A stretch of 64,000 nt of DNA, taken from contig CM019069.1 in NCBI GenBank assembly GCA_009667805.1, positions 51,892,422 through 51,956,421 of the forward strand, read 5' to 3'. The translations under genes and the position numbers were made by a program. The notes beneath the pieces are model-generated. The model was not told where the DNA came from. It saw only the letters and a list, made by a program, of their open reading frames with translations, and did no database searches. Numbering within the stretch: position 1 is the first letter of the stretch; each line of letters opens with the position of its first letter. Positions 11,840-23,356 of the stretch are shown here, piece by piece. Origin of the DNA: Leptobrachium leishanense (taxonomy: Eukaryota > Chordata > Amphibia > Anura > Megophryidae).

Positions 11840-14433
11840 ACCAGAGCAGGCCACTACTTTGGGTAAGTAGTGACAGAGAAAACCACATGGACAAGTGAAT
11901 TTCCGCTCTCGGCTTCATATTCTCAGCCTCTCAATCTATTTCTCTCATTCTTTCTCTCTCACTGTTTCTCTTTATCTTTCTCCTGTGCTCTCTCTGAATA
12001 TTAACAGTGGTGAACGCCACTGCTGCATTTATATGGCAGGCATTAAATTCCAACAGAATACTGCCGGTAACCTGATAGCGTTGGCTTTGTGGAGCAGTCA
12101 CTTTGTAATCAGTCACTCTCAAATCACCACTCAAAAAAGAATTGGGAACATTTTGTTTTAGGGATGGTGATATTAATTTTTGAATTTATTTATTAAAAGG
12201 CAATGTCCCTGTTTCAGGGTAGTTTTACATCTACTAAAGCTCTCAGACTCCGCCAGTTCGACATAACTTTGGCTGCATAAAATCCAGCTCTAACTTTCAA
12301 TCGCCGTGCATGTGTCAGTCAACACTTCCTGCTAAAATGCAGTGTAACATATTTTAAATTTCCCTTGGAACCAAACACTCTCATTTGATTCCACATACTT
12401 AGATTCAGTCTCGGGCTTTAAAAAAATAACATGTTTTGTCTACTTTTGATAGCTTACATATGTTAACTTTACCCTTTTAAAATAACAGACTGACTCTAAA
12501 ATCAGCATGCTAAAGAATATATTTGTAGAAAGTAGACACCCAGGATATTTGGAGGCAATACATAACAATTTCGCATAACAGTCACACATAGTCGACCCAA
12601 GATATTGTGAGGCCTTAGGCAAGGCATAAACGTGATGTTCTTGTAAAAAAAAATACACAATCTAATCCAATACATTTAATTAATAAATGCTTCCAATACT
12701 CTCCTCACATGTGTGACTGTAGAAGTTCATTTGTGTGCAATATCAGCATGAATGCCCTTTGCATACTGACATTGCACACAAATTCTACCGTTTGAGGCCC
12801 CTGTTTGAGTAAGGGTGTAGGTGGCTGCCTATTTTGCCTAATAGAGCTGCCTCTGCAGTCATATAATCCAATACTGTAAGTATGCTATATTATATATTTG
12901 CAGAATGTACACATGAGGGGTATTTATTAGATATGTTTCATTGAAGTATTTTATCATTTTATCAATTTATGTCAAGATTTATGGCAATTTTTTTAGATCA
13001 ATGCATCACTAGGTTAGAATAGAATCACAAACTACAAATTAATTCCATCATTTCATGCAATTTATAGTCAGAGTCTACATTCCATGATGTGTTGAGATTT
13101 ATCACACTTCTGTTTCACCACTACTTCCCAGTGAGTTTATTTTTATTTTGTTACTTTTTTGAACTGCCAACACAATTGTGACTTATTTAATGTGACTTAT
13201 TATGTTTTACTTCTATAAGGACACATGTCACTTCCACACATGTCTAATTTAGAAAGGTTAGCGGGAAGTCATTTTTCAGAGGACGCCATTGCGACTGGGA
13301 GGCCGCGTCTTTTTCAGCATGTACTACATCTATTTTGCCTGCTGTCAGATTTAATACTCATTGATAGATGAAGAGTAATATATCTTGTGCATTAGTACCC
13401 ATCATGTGTTTTATTTGACATGTATGTCGAATTAGAACGGTTTTCTTCCTGTCAAGGGCCAAGGGTCAAGGAGGAAACATTCTCGTGCTGTTAAGAAATT
13501 TGAAGAATATCATAGATTCATTGTAACTATCCATATATTAGTCCAAACTAAATATTTTTATGCATTAGCTCTTCAAATAATTCATAGCAGTGTATCTGTT
13601 CAGGTGTTTGTATAACCTTGCTATAGGTTTCTTAGATTTTATGGTTGCATGGAGTTATGTTTTTGTTCTGTGAATCTGGAAAAGGGGTTGAGCCACAGGA
13701 GGGCTGGACTATAGATAATTTGGGTGACATCTTGGCAGGACAAGTTGGCATCATACCTGTGATCCAATAAAGTTACTATTAATGGAGGTGGCAATGTTCA
13801 CTGACTCTGCAGAAGCAAGGTCTCTTTGGGAAATTTTAGAAGATAATGTCAACCTCCGTACTACCCTAACCAGCTGTAGCACTGGGCTTAAATGAGTTAA
13901 CTGGCCTGTTGGTCAGTTGAAAGACCAAATAATCCAGTTTGTCCAAATGAAATCAGCACTAGATATGGCTAGCAAGGTCATCAAATATTTCCTTATAACC
14001 TTTTGTAAAGCCCATGAAAAATCCATACAAGTTGTTCATTGGGGGGCGTTAAAGATCCGTTAATAAATGCATGAATTAGGGCGCCGATTCATTAATGCCA
14101 TCCATAAATCACTCAAACTCCATACATAGATACCCCTTACCACTATACAAATAGGGCCTGGCTCCAGAACAAATGCACAGCCCCTTTATTAACCCATCCA
14201 TAACCCAGCCCTATGGTTGAACTACAGCCTACCCCATTCTGGGCCTACAAGGGTGCACTGAACAAGCAAGTAAATAATCATGTAGGGAAAAATACAATGT
14301 GCTACAAACTGGGAAAACCAACATTCTTGATGAATTGTATGGATATTACTTTAGTTTTCATTGGTACAATATTTTTATTCTATCCGCCCTTTTTGGGTCC
14401 TATCACCTCCTTAAAGCTAGCCCTCACATAAAG
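11840..14433. other. Non-coding stretch, one dispersed-repeat copy and one hairpin
   Basis: No gene is supported. About 12600-12860 resembles 11032-11245 (shared TGAGGCCCCTGTTT), so both are copies of a dispersed repeat. Within it, 12722-12793 forms an inverted repeat (TTTGTGTGCAATRTCAG blocks). A TGTGACTTATT duplication lies near 13175-13200. The rest is AT-rich. Confidence 0.5.
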
Positions 14434-15232
14434 GAGGAGGAATTGGATTCCAAAGAACCCAAAAGGAAGGTGGGAACAAATGATTAAAATTCTAAACCTT
14501 TATTGGACTTCTGATAAAAAACGTACACACCCACAAAATGTATAAAAAACACACAAAAAAGATCATAAATTAGAGACCATAACTCAAGGTCAGTGACCAA
14601 CCACAAAAGGCATGTAATGCAGGGTGAGGTCTCTGTGACAACAATTGTATGTCAAAAACTGATAACCACCACCTGAAATGAATAATAAGCAAGAGATGCC
14701 TAAGGATCCCCTCACGTTAGAGTATACTTAAATGCTTAAAGACATGTGCCACCAAATTGGTTATTGTAGTTAGCATGCACCACTCAAAAGCGTCATGATG
14801 AGGTGCAAACATAAGTGGTCCACGTCACGGAATACAACTGGTTAATACAGAGACAAGGCGTGAGCCTGGTAGCTACAATTTGCATGCACTGATTGAGAAA
14901 TCACAATAAAGTGCAGGCAGTAGCAATCACCCAGCCAAAAGTATTCCTCAGAAAAAGAAAAAGAATAAAAAAAAAGTGCATACGTTGGAGTATACTTAAA
15001 TGCTTAAAGACATATGCCACCAAATTTGTTGTTGTAATTAGCATGCACCACTCAAAAGCGTCACGATGAGGTGCAAACATAAATGGTCCACGTCACGAAA
15101 TACAGCTGGTAAATATAAAAGACAAGGAGTGAACCTGGTAGCTACAATTTGCATGCACTGATCGAGAAATCACAATAGAGTGCAAGCAGTAGCAATCTCC
15201 CAGCCACAAGTGTATTCCTCAGCAAGGAAATT
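14434..15232. repeat. Left arm of Penelope-like inverted repeat
   Basis: About 799 bp, inverse of 15747-16558. It contains two tandem copies of a roughly 268-bp unit, each beginning GAGTATACTTAAATGC and running through TAGCTACAATTTGCATGCAC to CCAGCCA and TATTCCTCAG. Confidence 0.85.
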
Positions 15233-15474
15233 GGTGTGTCTGTCTCATTGTTGACACTGCCAATGTGTTGCAGAATGCGCCTACGCCATTGCTGATATGT
15301 TTTACCCATGTATTGTTTGGAACACGTGCACGTGATTAAATATATCACCATAGTGGATGAACAGTTGGCGAATTGTTTCATAAAATATGTTTTTTGAGTA
15401 GTGTTGCTATTGAAAGTTTTGGATTTCATAACAAAGCCACAGGCCTTGCAATGTCCACATTTGTAAGTGCCCAA
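15142..15474 (-). pseudogene. GIY-YIG endonuclease remnant of a Penelope-like element
   Basis: The 110-codon minus-strand frame shows a cysteine/histidine cluster (CGHCKACG) followed by VIYLITCTCSKQYMGKT and then an R..R..QHIG block. This is the layout of the Zn-associated GIY-YIG nuclease domain at the C-terminus of Penelope-like retroelements; the GIY motif appears as IYL and YIG as YMG. The frame starts at a non-ATG codon and an in-frame stop lies just upstream. Residues such as RRSKNLRDILVHS can be read in a neighbouring frame further upstream (about 15520-15565), so the protein is frameshifted. The frame's end runs into the left inverted arm. It is a non-functional relic; the nuclease would nick target DNA to prime reverse transcription. 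Confidence 0.75.
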
Positions 15475-15746
15475 TGGTTTGGCTAGCCGTTTTCATTCTT
15501 GGAGCCGGGTTAGGATAACTATGGACCAAAATATCACGTAGATTCTTGGACCTCCTGGCAACAAATGAAGGTACTGATGGTAGTATTTACGCCAGCTGGA
15601 CGCATCTATATTTCATAGAGAACAATACCATTACAGCACAATCTGTTTGGGCTATGACTGATTGCCCATAACCGTTCAGCAAGATTGTAGCATGTTTAAT
15701 GTTGAGATGGATTTTTAATCTCATGATCCCCTTTATGTATTATATG

Positions 15747-16558
15747 AATTTTCTTGCTGAGGAATACACTTGTGGCTGGGAGATTGCTACTGCTTGCACT
15801 CTATTGTGATTTCTCGATCAGTGCATGCAAATTGTAGCTACCAGGTTCACTCCTTGTCTTTATATTTACCAGCTGTATTTCGTGACGTGGACCATTTATG
15901 TTTGCACTTCATCGTGACGCTTTTGAGTGGTGCATGCTAATTACAACAACAAATTTGGTGGCATATGTCTTTAAGCATTTAAGTATACTCCAACGTATGC
16001 ACATTTTTTTCTTTTTTTTTTCTTTTTCTGAGGAATACTTTTGGCTGGGTGATTGCTACTGCCTGCATTTATTGTGATTTCTCAATCAGTGCATGCAAAT
16101 GGTAGCTACCAGGCTCACTCCTTGTCTCTGTATTAACCAGTTGTATTCCGTGACGTGGACCACTTATGTTTGCACCGCATCGTGACGCTTTTGAGTGGTG
16201 CATGCTAACTACAATAACCAATTTGGTGGCACATGTCTTTAAGCATTTAAGTATACTCTAACGTGTGCATACTTTTCTGACGGGATCCTTAGGCATCTCT
16301 TGCTTATTATTCATTTCAGGTGGTGGTTCTCAGTTTTTGACATACAATTGTTGTCACAGAGACCTTACCCTGCATTAGATGCCTTTTGTGATTGGTCACT
16401 GACCTTGAGTTATGGTCTCTAATTTATGACCTTTTTTGTGTGTGTTTTATACATTTTGTGGGTGTGTACGTTTTTTCTCAGAAGTCCAATAAAGGTTTAG
16501 AATTGTAATCATTTGTTCCCACCTTCCTTTTGGGTTCTTTGGAATCCAATTCCTCCTT
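15747..16558. repeat. Right arm of Penelope-like inverted repeat
   Basis: About 812 bp, inverse of 14434-15232, with the same internal tandem duplication. A T-rich tract at about 16006-16026 separates the two units. Confidence 0.85.
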
Positions 16559-19330
16559 CATCATTAGGGCTAAGTCCTGCAAGTTTTTGGTGGACGATTG
16601 CTAGTACTCAGAGGCTATAGTAATCACTTGCCACTCCACGCCCCACCCTGTTTTGAGTGGGTGCTTGCTTCTCTCACATAAAAGAGCGTTGGCGTGCCGC
16701 GAAAATCACCTCCCGATCGCTAACGGTTTAAAAAAATCCATTAGCGCATCAGTATTATCGCTAACTTACTGTTCTTTGCTCTCCCTATGCTTAACGTGGG
16801 GCGCGTAAAGAGTAAGCAAAGAGTAATTAGCGTTAGGATCACATAGTCCTAATGCTGATTATGAACCGCTGCTGCTAACTGAAAGAGTTTGCTACAGCTT
16901 AAAGCTGGTGCTAACTGATTCTGTTTCTGCAGAATCAGCAGCAGCTGGAACCCCCCCAAAAAATCGAATATTCACCTCTTATACCGCAGCGAGAACAGCG
17001 GCCTTATCTGCCTCTTCTGGCTGCCGGGAGCAGAGTAAGACTAGGGAAAAAAGTCCCCAGTCTCCCTCTGCAGGACCTCACGAGAGGTGAAATCCTGACG
17101 GTCATGTGACCCTGCAGGAGAAGCCTCCATGGAGTGCTATGGACTCTATGGAGGGGATGCCCGCAACGGCGCGTTAGCGCTGCCCCGAACATCCTGGATT
17201 ACGAGGCAGGCACTGAATCCACCGGCTGCTACAGGGCAGCCTGCTGGATTCAGCGCCTGCCTCGCAGCCCACTGGTAAAACGGGGATGCTAAGGAGATTT
17301 GCGATTGCAGAGTTTTCCCCTTGGCGTCCCCGTTTTAGCTGTAGGATGATGATAGTGCCCTTTGAGTGATACATTTCATATCTATTTAAAATCAGAATGA
17401 AATGCTCGTGGCCCCACAGGAAAATTATGTAAAAAATTGGTTAAAAAAAAAATAATATTTCTTTAGTTTCATCTGAGAAAAAAAAAATACTTTAGATTTA
17501 AATGTCACTATCACTTGAATGCCACATACATCCACCAAAATATATAGCAGATTAATTTATTCTCCGGCATTTCATCAGCGTGTACAGGTGCACTGTTCAC
17601 ATTCGGTTTCTTTCAGAACAATAGCATGTTTTGTCATACAATTGTCTCCAGCTCAGACAGAAAAACCTCTTTTTCTCCCACAGAACAAATCAGCCTGTTT
17701 AATATCGGAGATTTATGGAGAGGCTCAATGTTTTCGCTATTTTATTGAATCCATATATATGGAAACCTAATAAAATATACTCTAGCCAGATAAAAAATAC
17801 AGTGGAGGAATTTGCTTTACGATTAATGCTATAATTTTTACGTTCAGAATTGTCTGGGTTTATTAGGTCTACACACATTGAAGCATCTGTGTTTAAAATA
17901 TCCAATGAAATGAAGATTGGACCTACTTGATTTAAAGATTGACATTCTCAGATTTTTCTTACCACAGTACCTAAATATCTCTGAGCGTTCTCAGGAATAT
18001 TCTTAGAGGTAAATAACAGCATCCAATAAAAGCAAAACCATAACGGGTTCCATCTTCCGTAAGGGTTTTTTTTTGTGCCACGAGAATTACTACCCATATA
18101 ATCATGGCTCCCTGCACACTAATATTTCCTCTGATACAGTATGATCAATGTTGTGGAAAAACATTTATTATATTTTTTTCCAGCTACTTAGAGGCATTAC
18201 TGAATTATGGGTATCGCAAAATGATTCCATGATGCATTTTTTCTTTATGTGACGTTTTTACAGTCTTCATTTTCTGCTTTGCAACCACTGAGCTCGAGTG
18301 CTCGCTGTGCGCACTCTCTTCCCACTGCCGCAGGGGTGAACTGATTCTTTTTATTTTATTACACCTGAAATGTACTTCGCATAGCGTGGAGTTTCATCTG
18401 GACGCCAATACCCTTTCACAAAATGATGGCACAATTATGCGGGACGGTTAATGGTGACGTTTGGAATTTTGTTGCGAGGACCAAACTGGCGTTCTGCGAA
18501 TTATGTTTTTTTGTACTTTTAAAGGGTAACCAGGGCGATAGAATTCTGGATATAAATACATTAGTGCGTGACACATTTCTAGATTAGATAATTGATATTT
18601 GAGTGTGACAAGGGAACTGCAAACACAATGTTAAAAAATGCTGCTTTTGTTGATTTGGGAATTACATAATCTGAATTACAAGTACCATGAATGCCTTGCA
18701 CAGGTAAATCATGTTAGTGGTCATGTGTCATACATATTAAAAGGCTAAAAAAGGAATCCTTGTATATTTAATACTTGGCATCTATCTGGAACACCCACTT
18801 CCGCAACCATGTTCCCTCTACTATGTATAAACACTCTTAAGCCTATGAAGCGTCTAGCATGTCAAGTACATATTTGATGTACAATATAGTTTAGCTCATG
18901 GTTCCTCTTGGCCAGTGATAGTGGCCCTTCAAGGACAGCCTACCACCAAAAAATGAAATGTTCCTATTTTGTTAATTTTATGTTGCTGGTATTTTACATG
19001 TGCTTTGTTTTTCTCTTGTATGTTTAGTTAAGATTTTTTTTTACTCTGTATGTGTCACTGGGTGCATCCATTGTGTGATCTTTTATGTAGTAAACCACCC
19101 CCGACAATTATCTTGACATCACTTGCTCCTCTCTGGGTGACTGGCAATGGCCATATAATGGAGTCTATGGGCCAGGCGGCCAACTCACATCGTTGCATTG
19201 TGTGGGATGTATTCAAAGGACATCACCAGATGGTAGATTAGGCTTCCCTGTCTTATCTCATTCAGTTGCTATCTCTTACCTCAGGTACAGAACATAGTTG
19301 TCCCCTGCAGCCTTACCTAACATTCACTCC
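16559..19330. other. Non-coding stretch with GC-rich palindromic patch
   Basis: No gene is supported. About 16690-17370 is locally GC-rich and repetitive. An inverted pair CGAGGCAGGCRCTGAATCCA lies at about 17200-17268, and a hairpin ACGGGGA(T/C)GC(T/C)AAGG lies at about 17279-17335. The right edge, read on the minus strand, resembles a decayed T2-type MITE end (CAAAGGGCACTATCATC). The remainder to 19330 is AT-rich without recognisable features. Confidence 0.5.
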
Positions 19331-20690
19331 TCCACCCCATTGACTGCTAAATACTGTAAATTACTGTTCTGGGTCCCCTACTCGTCTCAATCTATACCGC
19401 CTCTCTTGACCTTCTCATCTCTTCCTACCGATTCCAATATCCTCTGAATCAAATTTTCCTCTCCCGATCTGTCTCCTCCTGTGTTGGACCATGTTACTGC
19501 CTGCTTATTGGCATTCTCCAAATGGATGACTTTCAGTTTCCTAAAGCTCAACCTCTCTAGAACTGAACTTCTCTTCCCTCCCTCTAAAGCCAATATTCCT
19601 GCACCCATTTCCCTTCAGGTGAATGGTGCCACTATTACTTCTATTCTAAAAAACAATCGTGGTCACAATTAGTGACAATTGTGACCACGATTGTTTTATG
19701 GAATCAATGTGATTTTGGGTTACCCCCTGCTACTTTGACAATGTGGTCTGTTTATCTACATCCTTCACAATACGCATATCAACCTACCGTGTTTGGATCA
19801 TATATAAAGTATTTACACTATTACTTCTACCTCACAGGCTGGTTGTTTTGGTGTCCACTGACTCATCTCTCCTTCACTCCTCATATTCAGTAGCTGACCA
19901 AATTTTCCCACTTCCACCTAAAAAACATTGCATGCATCCGCCCCTTTTCTTAATCAGGACTCTACTTAAAACCTTATCCAACCTTTTCTCATGTCCTGCC
20001 TTGATTACTGTAACCTCCTTCTCACTGGCTTTAAGATCCCAGATTCTCCGTCTCCAGTCTGTAATGAACGCCTCTGCCAGGCTCATCCACCTCACCTCTC
20101 ACACCTCGCCCCTTTGTCGATCTCTACACTGGCTCCGTTTCCTTTAGAATCCAATTCAAGATATTGGTGCTCACGTACAAAGCTCTCCATAACCACGCAT
20201 AACCGCGCCCCTGCCTACATTTCCTCCCTTATTAGCAGGTACATCCCATCCCGACCACTTCGCTCTGCCAATGATCTGATGTTATCATCTCCTTGTTCAC
20301 ATACCCCGAACTCCCACCTTCAAGACTTCTCCCGAGCTGCCTCTTTTTTATGGAACTCTCTCCTCAGTAACATTAGACTCTCCCCATCTCTCCAGTCCTT
20401 CAAGAAGTCTATGAAACCACATTACTTTAGAGAGGTCTATCGACTTACTCCATAATCCTTCACTGTATATTTCTTGCTCCATCTCCCCTACAGCACACAT
20501 GCACCCCGCTACTTCACATACTCAGCTATTTACCCTCACCTAGTATGTCACCCTCTCCTTTTAGATTGTAAGCTCTTGAGCAGGGTCCGCTCTCCTTCTG
20601 TTCTGTATGTTTAACTTGTATGTATATTTGTCGGTCTCACTCATTGTACAGCGCTATGGAACTTTTTGGCGCTTTATAAATTCTTGTAAC
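19330..20690 (+). pseudogene. LINE reverse transcriptase 3' part, L2/CR1/Rex-like
   Basis: Plus-strand fragments of a non-LTR reverse transcriptase appear in shifting frames. SVLGPLLVSIYTASL (RT motif B region) begins at about 19360, FLKLNLSRTELLF follows at about 19540, then the RT connection (SCLDYCNLLL, about 19990) and a C-terminal region with APAYISSLISRYIPSRPLRSA and AASFLWNSLLS up to about 20455. The 3' UTR ends with a TGTAAGCTCTTGAGCAGGG block and GGCGCTTTATAAATTCTTGTAA at about 20690, a tail typical of L2/CR1-type vertebrate LINEs. It is 5'-truncated, with several frameshifts and stops. The exact clade needs an alignment. Confidence 0.75.
19651..19696. repeat. Perfect 20-bp inverted duplication inside the LINE relic
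   Basis: AAACAATCGTGGTCACAATT (19651-19670) is followed by a 6-base spacer and then its exact reverse complement (19677-19696). The surrounding LINE reading frame is disrupted here, so it looks like a secondary inverted duplication. Confidence 0.9.
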
Positions 20691-21148
20691 TGAAGAATCA
20701 ATGCAACAGCTGTAAATTAAAATGTATGCAGAGATTTTGGTAAATGTTGCATTATAGGAAAAACACATAAAATAGAAACAGGAGATGAAAAAAAATCTAA
20801 CTTTATTTTTCCTCTTTACATGAAATTACTTCAAAGGAAAAAAACAGCAGCATGTGTTTTATATGGTGGTTTTGTTTGTAATGCACAAGTAATATAGTTA
20901 CAGCTTATGACAGTGGTAGAGTCTCATTAGTCGTATCTCATTAGTATTGCTGATTTTATTGGATTGAAGTTCATGTAATCCTCAATTCACAGACTAGAGT
21001 CAGAGGTAAAGAGCAACACGTGAACTTCAAGCTAGTAGGAAGTAGAAGATATGTCATAAAACTGTAGTAAACTACACAAATATAATTCTATGGATTTTAC
21101 AGAAAAATACATTTGAAAGTAGGTGGGTAATTATTTTTTTCTTATTTT
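20691..21148. other. AT-rich non-coding spacer
   Basis: Nothing recognisable; no gene, repeat end or structured element is seen between two oppositely oriented LINE relics. Confidence 0.5.
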
Positions 21149-21940
21149 TCTACATAGAAACATAGAAAAATGTCGGCAGATAAGAACCTTTTCGGCCCAT
21201 CTAGTCTGCCCAATTACATGGATACTTTACCTGGATTTATCTTTTGTTTAGGATAGCCTTATGCCTATCCCATGCCTGCTTATATTCAATTACTGTTTTG
21301 GCCTCTACCACTTCAACTGGAAGGCTGTTCCATGTATCCACCACCCTCTCAGTAAAATAATGCTTCCTGATGTTACTTTTAAACCTTTGCCCCTCTAATC
21401 TAAGACTATGTCCTCTTGCTTTGCTACTTTGTTTCCTTTTAAATATACTCCCTTCCTCTACCTTGTGGATTCCCTTTATGTATTTAAATGTTTCTATCAT
21501 ATCTCCTCTGTCTCGTCTTTTTTCCAAGCTGTACATGTTAAGATCATTAAGCCTTTCCTGGTAACTTTTCTCCTTCAAGCCGTACACCATTTTAGTAGCC
21601 CTTCTCTGAACTCTCTCTAAGATGTCTATATCCTTCTTGAGATACGGTCTCCAGTACTGCACACAGTACTCCAAGTGAGGTCTCACCAGTGCTCTGTACA
21701 GTGGCATGAGCACTTCCCTTTTCCTACTGCTAATACCTCTCCCTACACAACCAAGCATTCTGCCAGCATTTCCTGCTGCTCTATTACATTGACTACTTAC
21801 CCTTAGATCCTCTGAAATAATGACCCCTAAATCCCTTTCCTCAGATGTTGAGGTTAGGACTGTATCAAATATTCTATATTCAGCCCTTGTGTTTTTACGC
21901 CCCAGGTGCATTATCTTGCACTTATCCTGGAAGTGACAAA
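21149..21940 (-). pseudogene. CR1-like LINE reverse transcriptase C-terminus, 5'-truncated
   Basis: A 252-codon minus-strand frame (21237-21995) carries a LINE C-terminal RT region: KIMHLGRKN, EERDLGVIISEDLR, ALVRPHLEYCVQYW, LERVQRRATKMVYGL and VVDTWNSLPVEVV. The last match to LINE protein is near 21930, and the first 20 or so codons of the frame are unrelated flank. The 3' end at about 21149-21230 is the common amphibian LINE tail with ATAGAAACATAGAAAAATG and GGCAGATAAGAACC. It is a recent-looking fragment because the frame is unbroken, but RT motifs upstream and the endonuclease are absent, so it is inactive. Confidence 0.85.
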
Positions 21941-22140
21941 GGCTGAAGAGGTATCTGGGTAAGCACAGGCTGGCCATATGGTCTTCATTCCTCAAGTCCT
22001 ATGCAAGAAATCTCATAGTGTATCTGACCCAGCAGAGCCGAAATATTACTGGTGATTTAATCATGGTTCCGAATGACTTCTTTGAAAGTGTGGTCCTCAC
22101 TGAGATGCCACCTCTGATGGTTGTAATGTCCCTGCAAAGG

Positions 22141-22256
22141 GCTCTTAGAATTGTTATTTATAATTCTATTTATTTTTTATTATTATCCTTTTATTTATAT
22201 AGTGCCACATATTCCGCAGCGCTTCACAAGATCGTCGTACACGGGATACATTAGAA
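22141..22256 (-). repeat. L2/CR1-type LINE 3' tail fragment
   Basis: The phrase ATATAGTGCCACATATTCCGC AGCGCTT, with TATTTATTTT upstream, is the inverse of the frequent LINE tail 'AAGCGCTGCGGAATATGTTGGCGCTATATAAATA'-type sequence. It abuts the LTR that begins at 22273. Confidence 0.5.
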
Positions 22257-22272
22257 TATCATGGAGACTAGA

Positions 22273-23027
22273 TGTGACGGTGGCCCCCGCACACCCCCGG
22301 CGCCTGGCAGCGGCTTCCTCGCTGCTCGCTGGCCAGGCGCCGAGTGATATCGCGGAACGCTTCCGCACACGTGGGGCGCCGGGGGGCGGGGCCAGGCGCA
22401 TGACGCGGACCCGCAAAGTTTAAAGCCCGGCTTCACATTCTCACTGGTGCCCTGACGTGGTAGTTACTTCCCGCAGAGCTCTTGTGTGTTATTGGCAAAA
22501 CGATTATTCTGTGTACCGAACCCTGGCATTGGCAAAACGATTATTCTGTGTCTCGACCCCTGGCATTGGCAAAACGATTATTCTGTGTACCGAACCCTGG
22601 CATTGGCAAAACGATTATTCTGTGTACCGAACCCTGGCATTGGCAAAACGATTATTCTGTGTCTCGACCCCTGGCATTGGCAAAACGATTATTCTGTGTA
22701 CCGAACCCTGGCATTGGCAAAACGATTACTCTGTGTACCGAACCCTGGCATTGGCAAAACGATTACTCTGTGTACCGAACCCTGGCATTGGCAAAACGAT
22801 TATTCTGTGTCTCGACCCCTGGCATTTGTATCACTCCTCTATTCTGGTACGGAGGTCAGTCCGTGTGGCACCCCAAGCACACCAGACCACCCCTTGTATG
22901 TTGTATGTGCTCTGTACTACCATCCTAGTAGCCTGTCTAGACGTGCCGACCACTCTAAGGATCGGAAGGGTAGTGAGCGGTCTGCGTAAAGGGACCACCA
23001 TCTTGGTAATCAGGGGGATCCGTGACA
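22273..23027 (+). repeat. LTR of a Gypsy-like element (solo or nearly so)
   Basis: About 755 bp, beginning TGTGACGG and ending CGTGACA, with a GC-rich first third, AAAGTTTAAAGCCCGG, and a later minisatellite. It is followed by TTAGAGCC and an ATG shortly after (about 23047), the arrangement of a primer-binding site and leader seen in related Gypsy elements. Only a few codons of internal sequence survive, so this is an LTR plus fragment or a solo LTR with relic. A diverged relative is at 27652. Confidence 0.6.
22492..22824. repeat. 37-bp minisatellite, nine units, inside an LTR
   Basis: Nine head-to-tail 37-bp units start with TTGGCAAAACGATTA and end with CCCTGGCA. Variant units differ in a TACCGAACC/TCTCGACCC block and in GATTATT/GATTACT. 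Because 37 is not a multiple of three and the unit has no stop in any forward frame, three overlapping open frames of 148-194 codons result; none is treated as a gene. Confidence 0.95.
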
Positions 23028-23356
23028 TTAGAGCCATTTGACCCATATGGCTTTTTGGCAGACAGCCTTTTGGGATCTTCTATCGTTCTTGATATAGCAA
23101 AATATGATACAAAAGACATGACTGTTGCATATCCTGCAGAAATATTCACTGGTATAAAATGCAGTTGAGTTTTCAACGTATTTTATAGCAATGGTACCAC
23201 ATATACACTCACCAGTCGCTTAATTAGGTACACCTGTTCAATTGCTTGTTAACACAAATTGCTAATCAGCCAATCACATGGCAGCAACTCAACTCATTTT
23301 GGCATCTAGATGTAATGAAGCCAACTTTCTGAAGTTCAAACCAAGCATCAGAAATC

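Larger units (their letters stand above)
14434..16558. mobile_element. Penelope-like element in inverted-arm arrangement
   Basis: Two arms of about 800 bp (14434-15232 and 15747-16558) are inverted copies, clearly matching from AATTGGATTCCAAAGAACCC at the outer edge to TTCCTCAGCAAG at the inner edge. They flank about 515 bp that contain a GIY-YIG endonuclease remnant on the minus strand. Penelope-like elements typically show such complex direct and inverted terminal copies ('pseudo-LTRs'). Each arm also holds an internal tandem duplication of about 268 bp, beginning at about 14717 and 14985 in the left arm. The reverse transcriptase region is missing, so this is a 5'-truncated, rearranged copy. 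Confidence 0.75.

Noticed and set aside
22492..22824. Regular repeats resembling a CRISPR array
   Set aside because: Units are contiguous without variable spacers, lie in a vertebrate LTR, and no cas genes exist.
22457..23041. Three overlapping open frames of 148-194 codons containing GIGKT-like peptides
   Set aside because: The GIGKT resemblance to a P-loop is an accident of the 37-bp minisatellite unit; no nucleotide-binding domain surrounds it.
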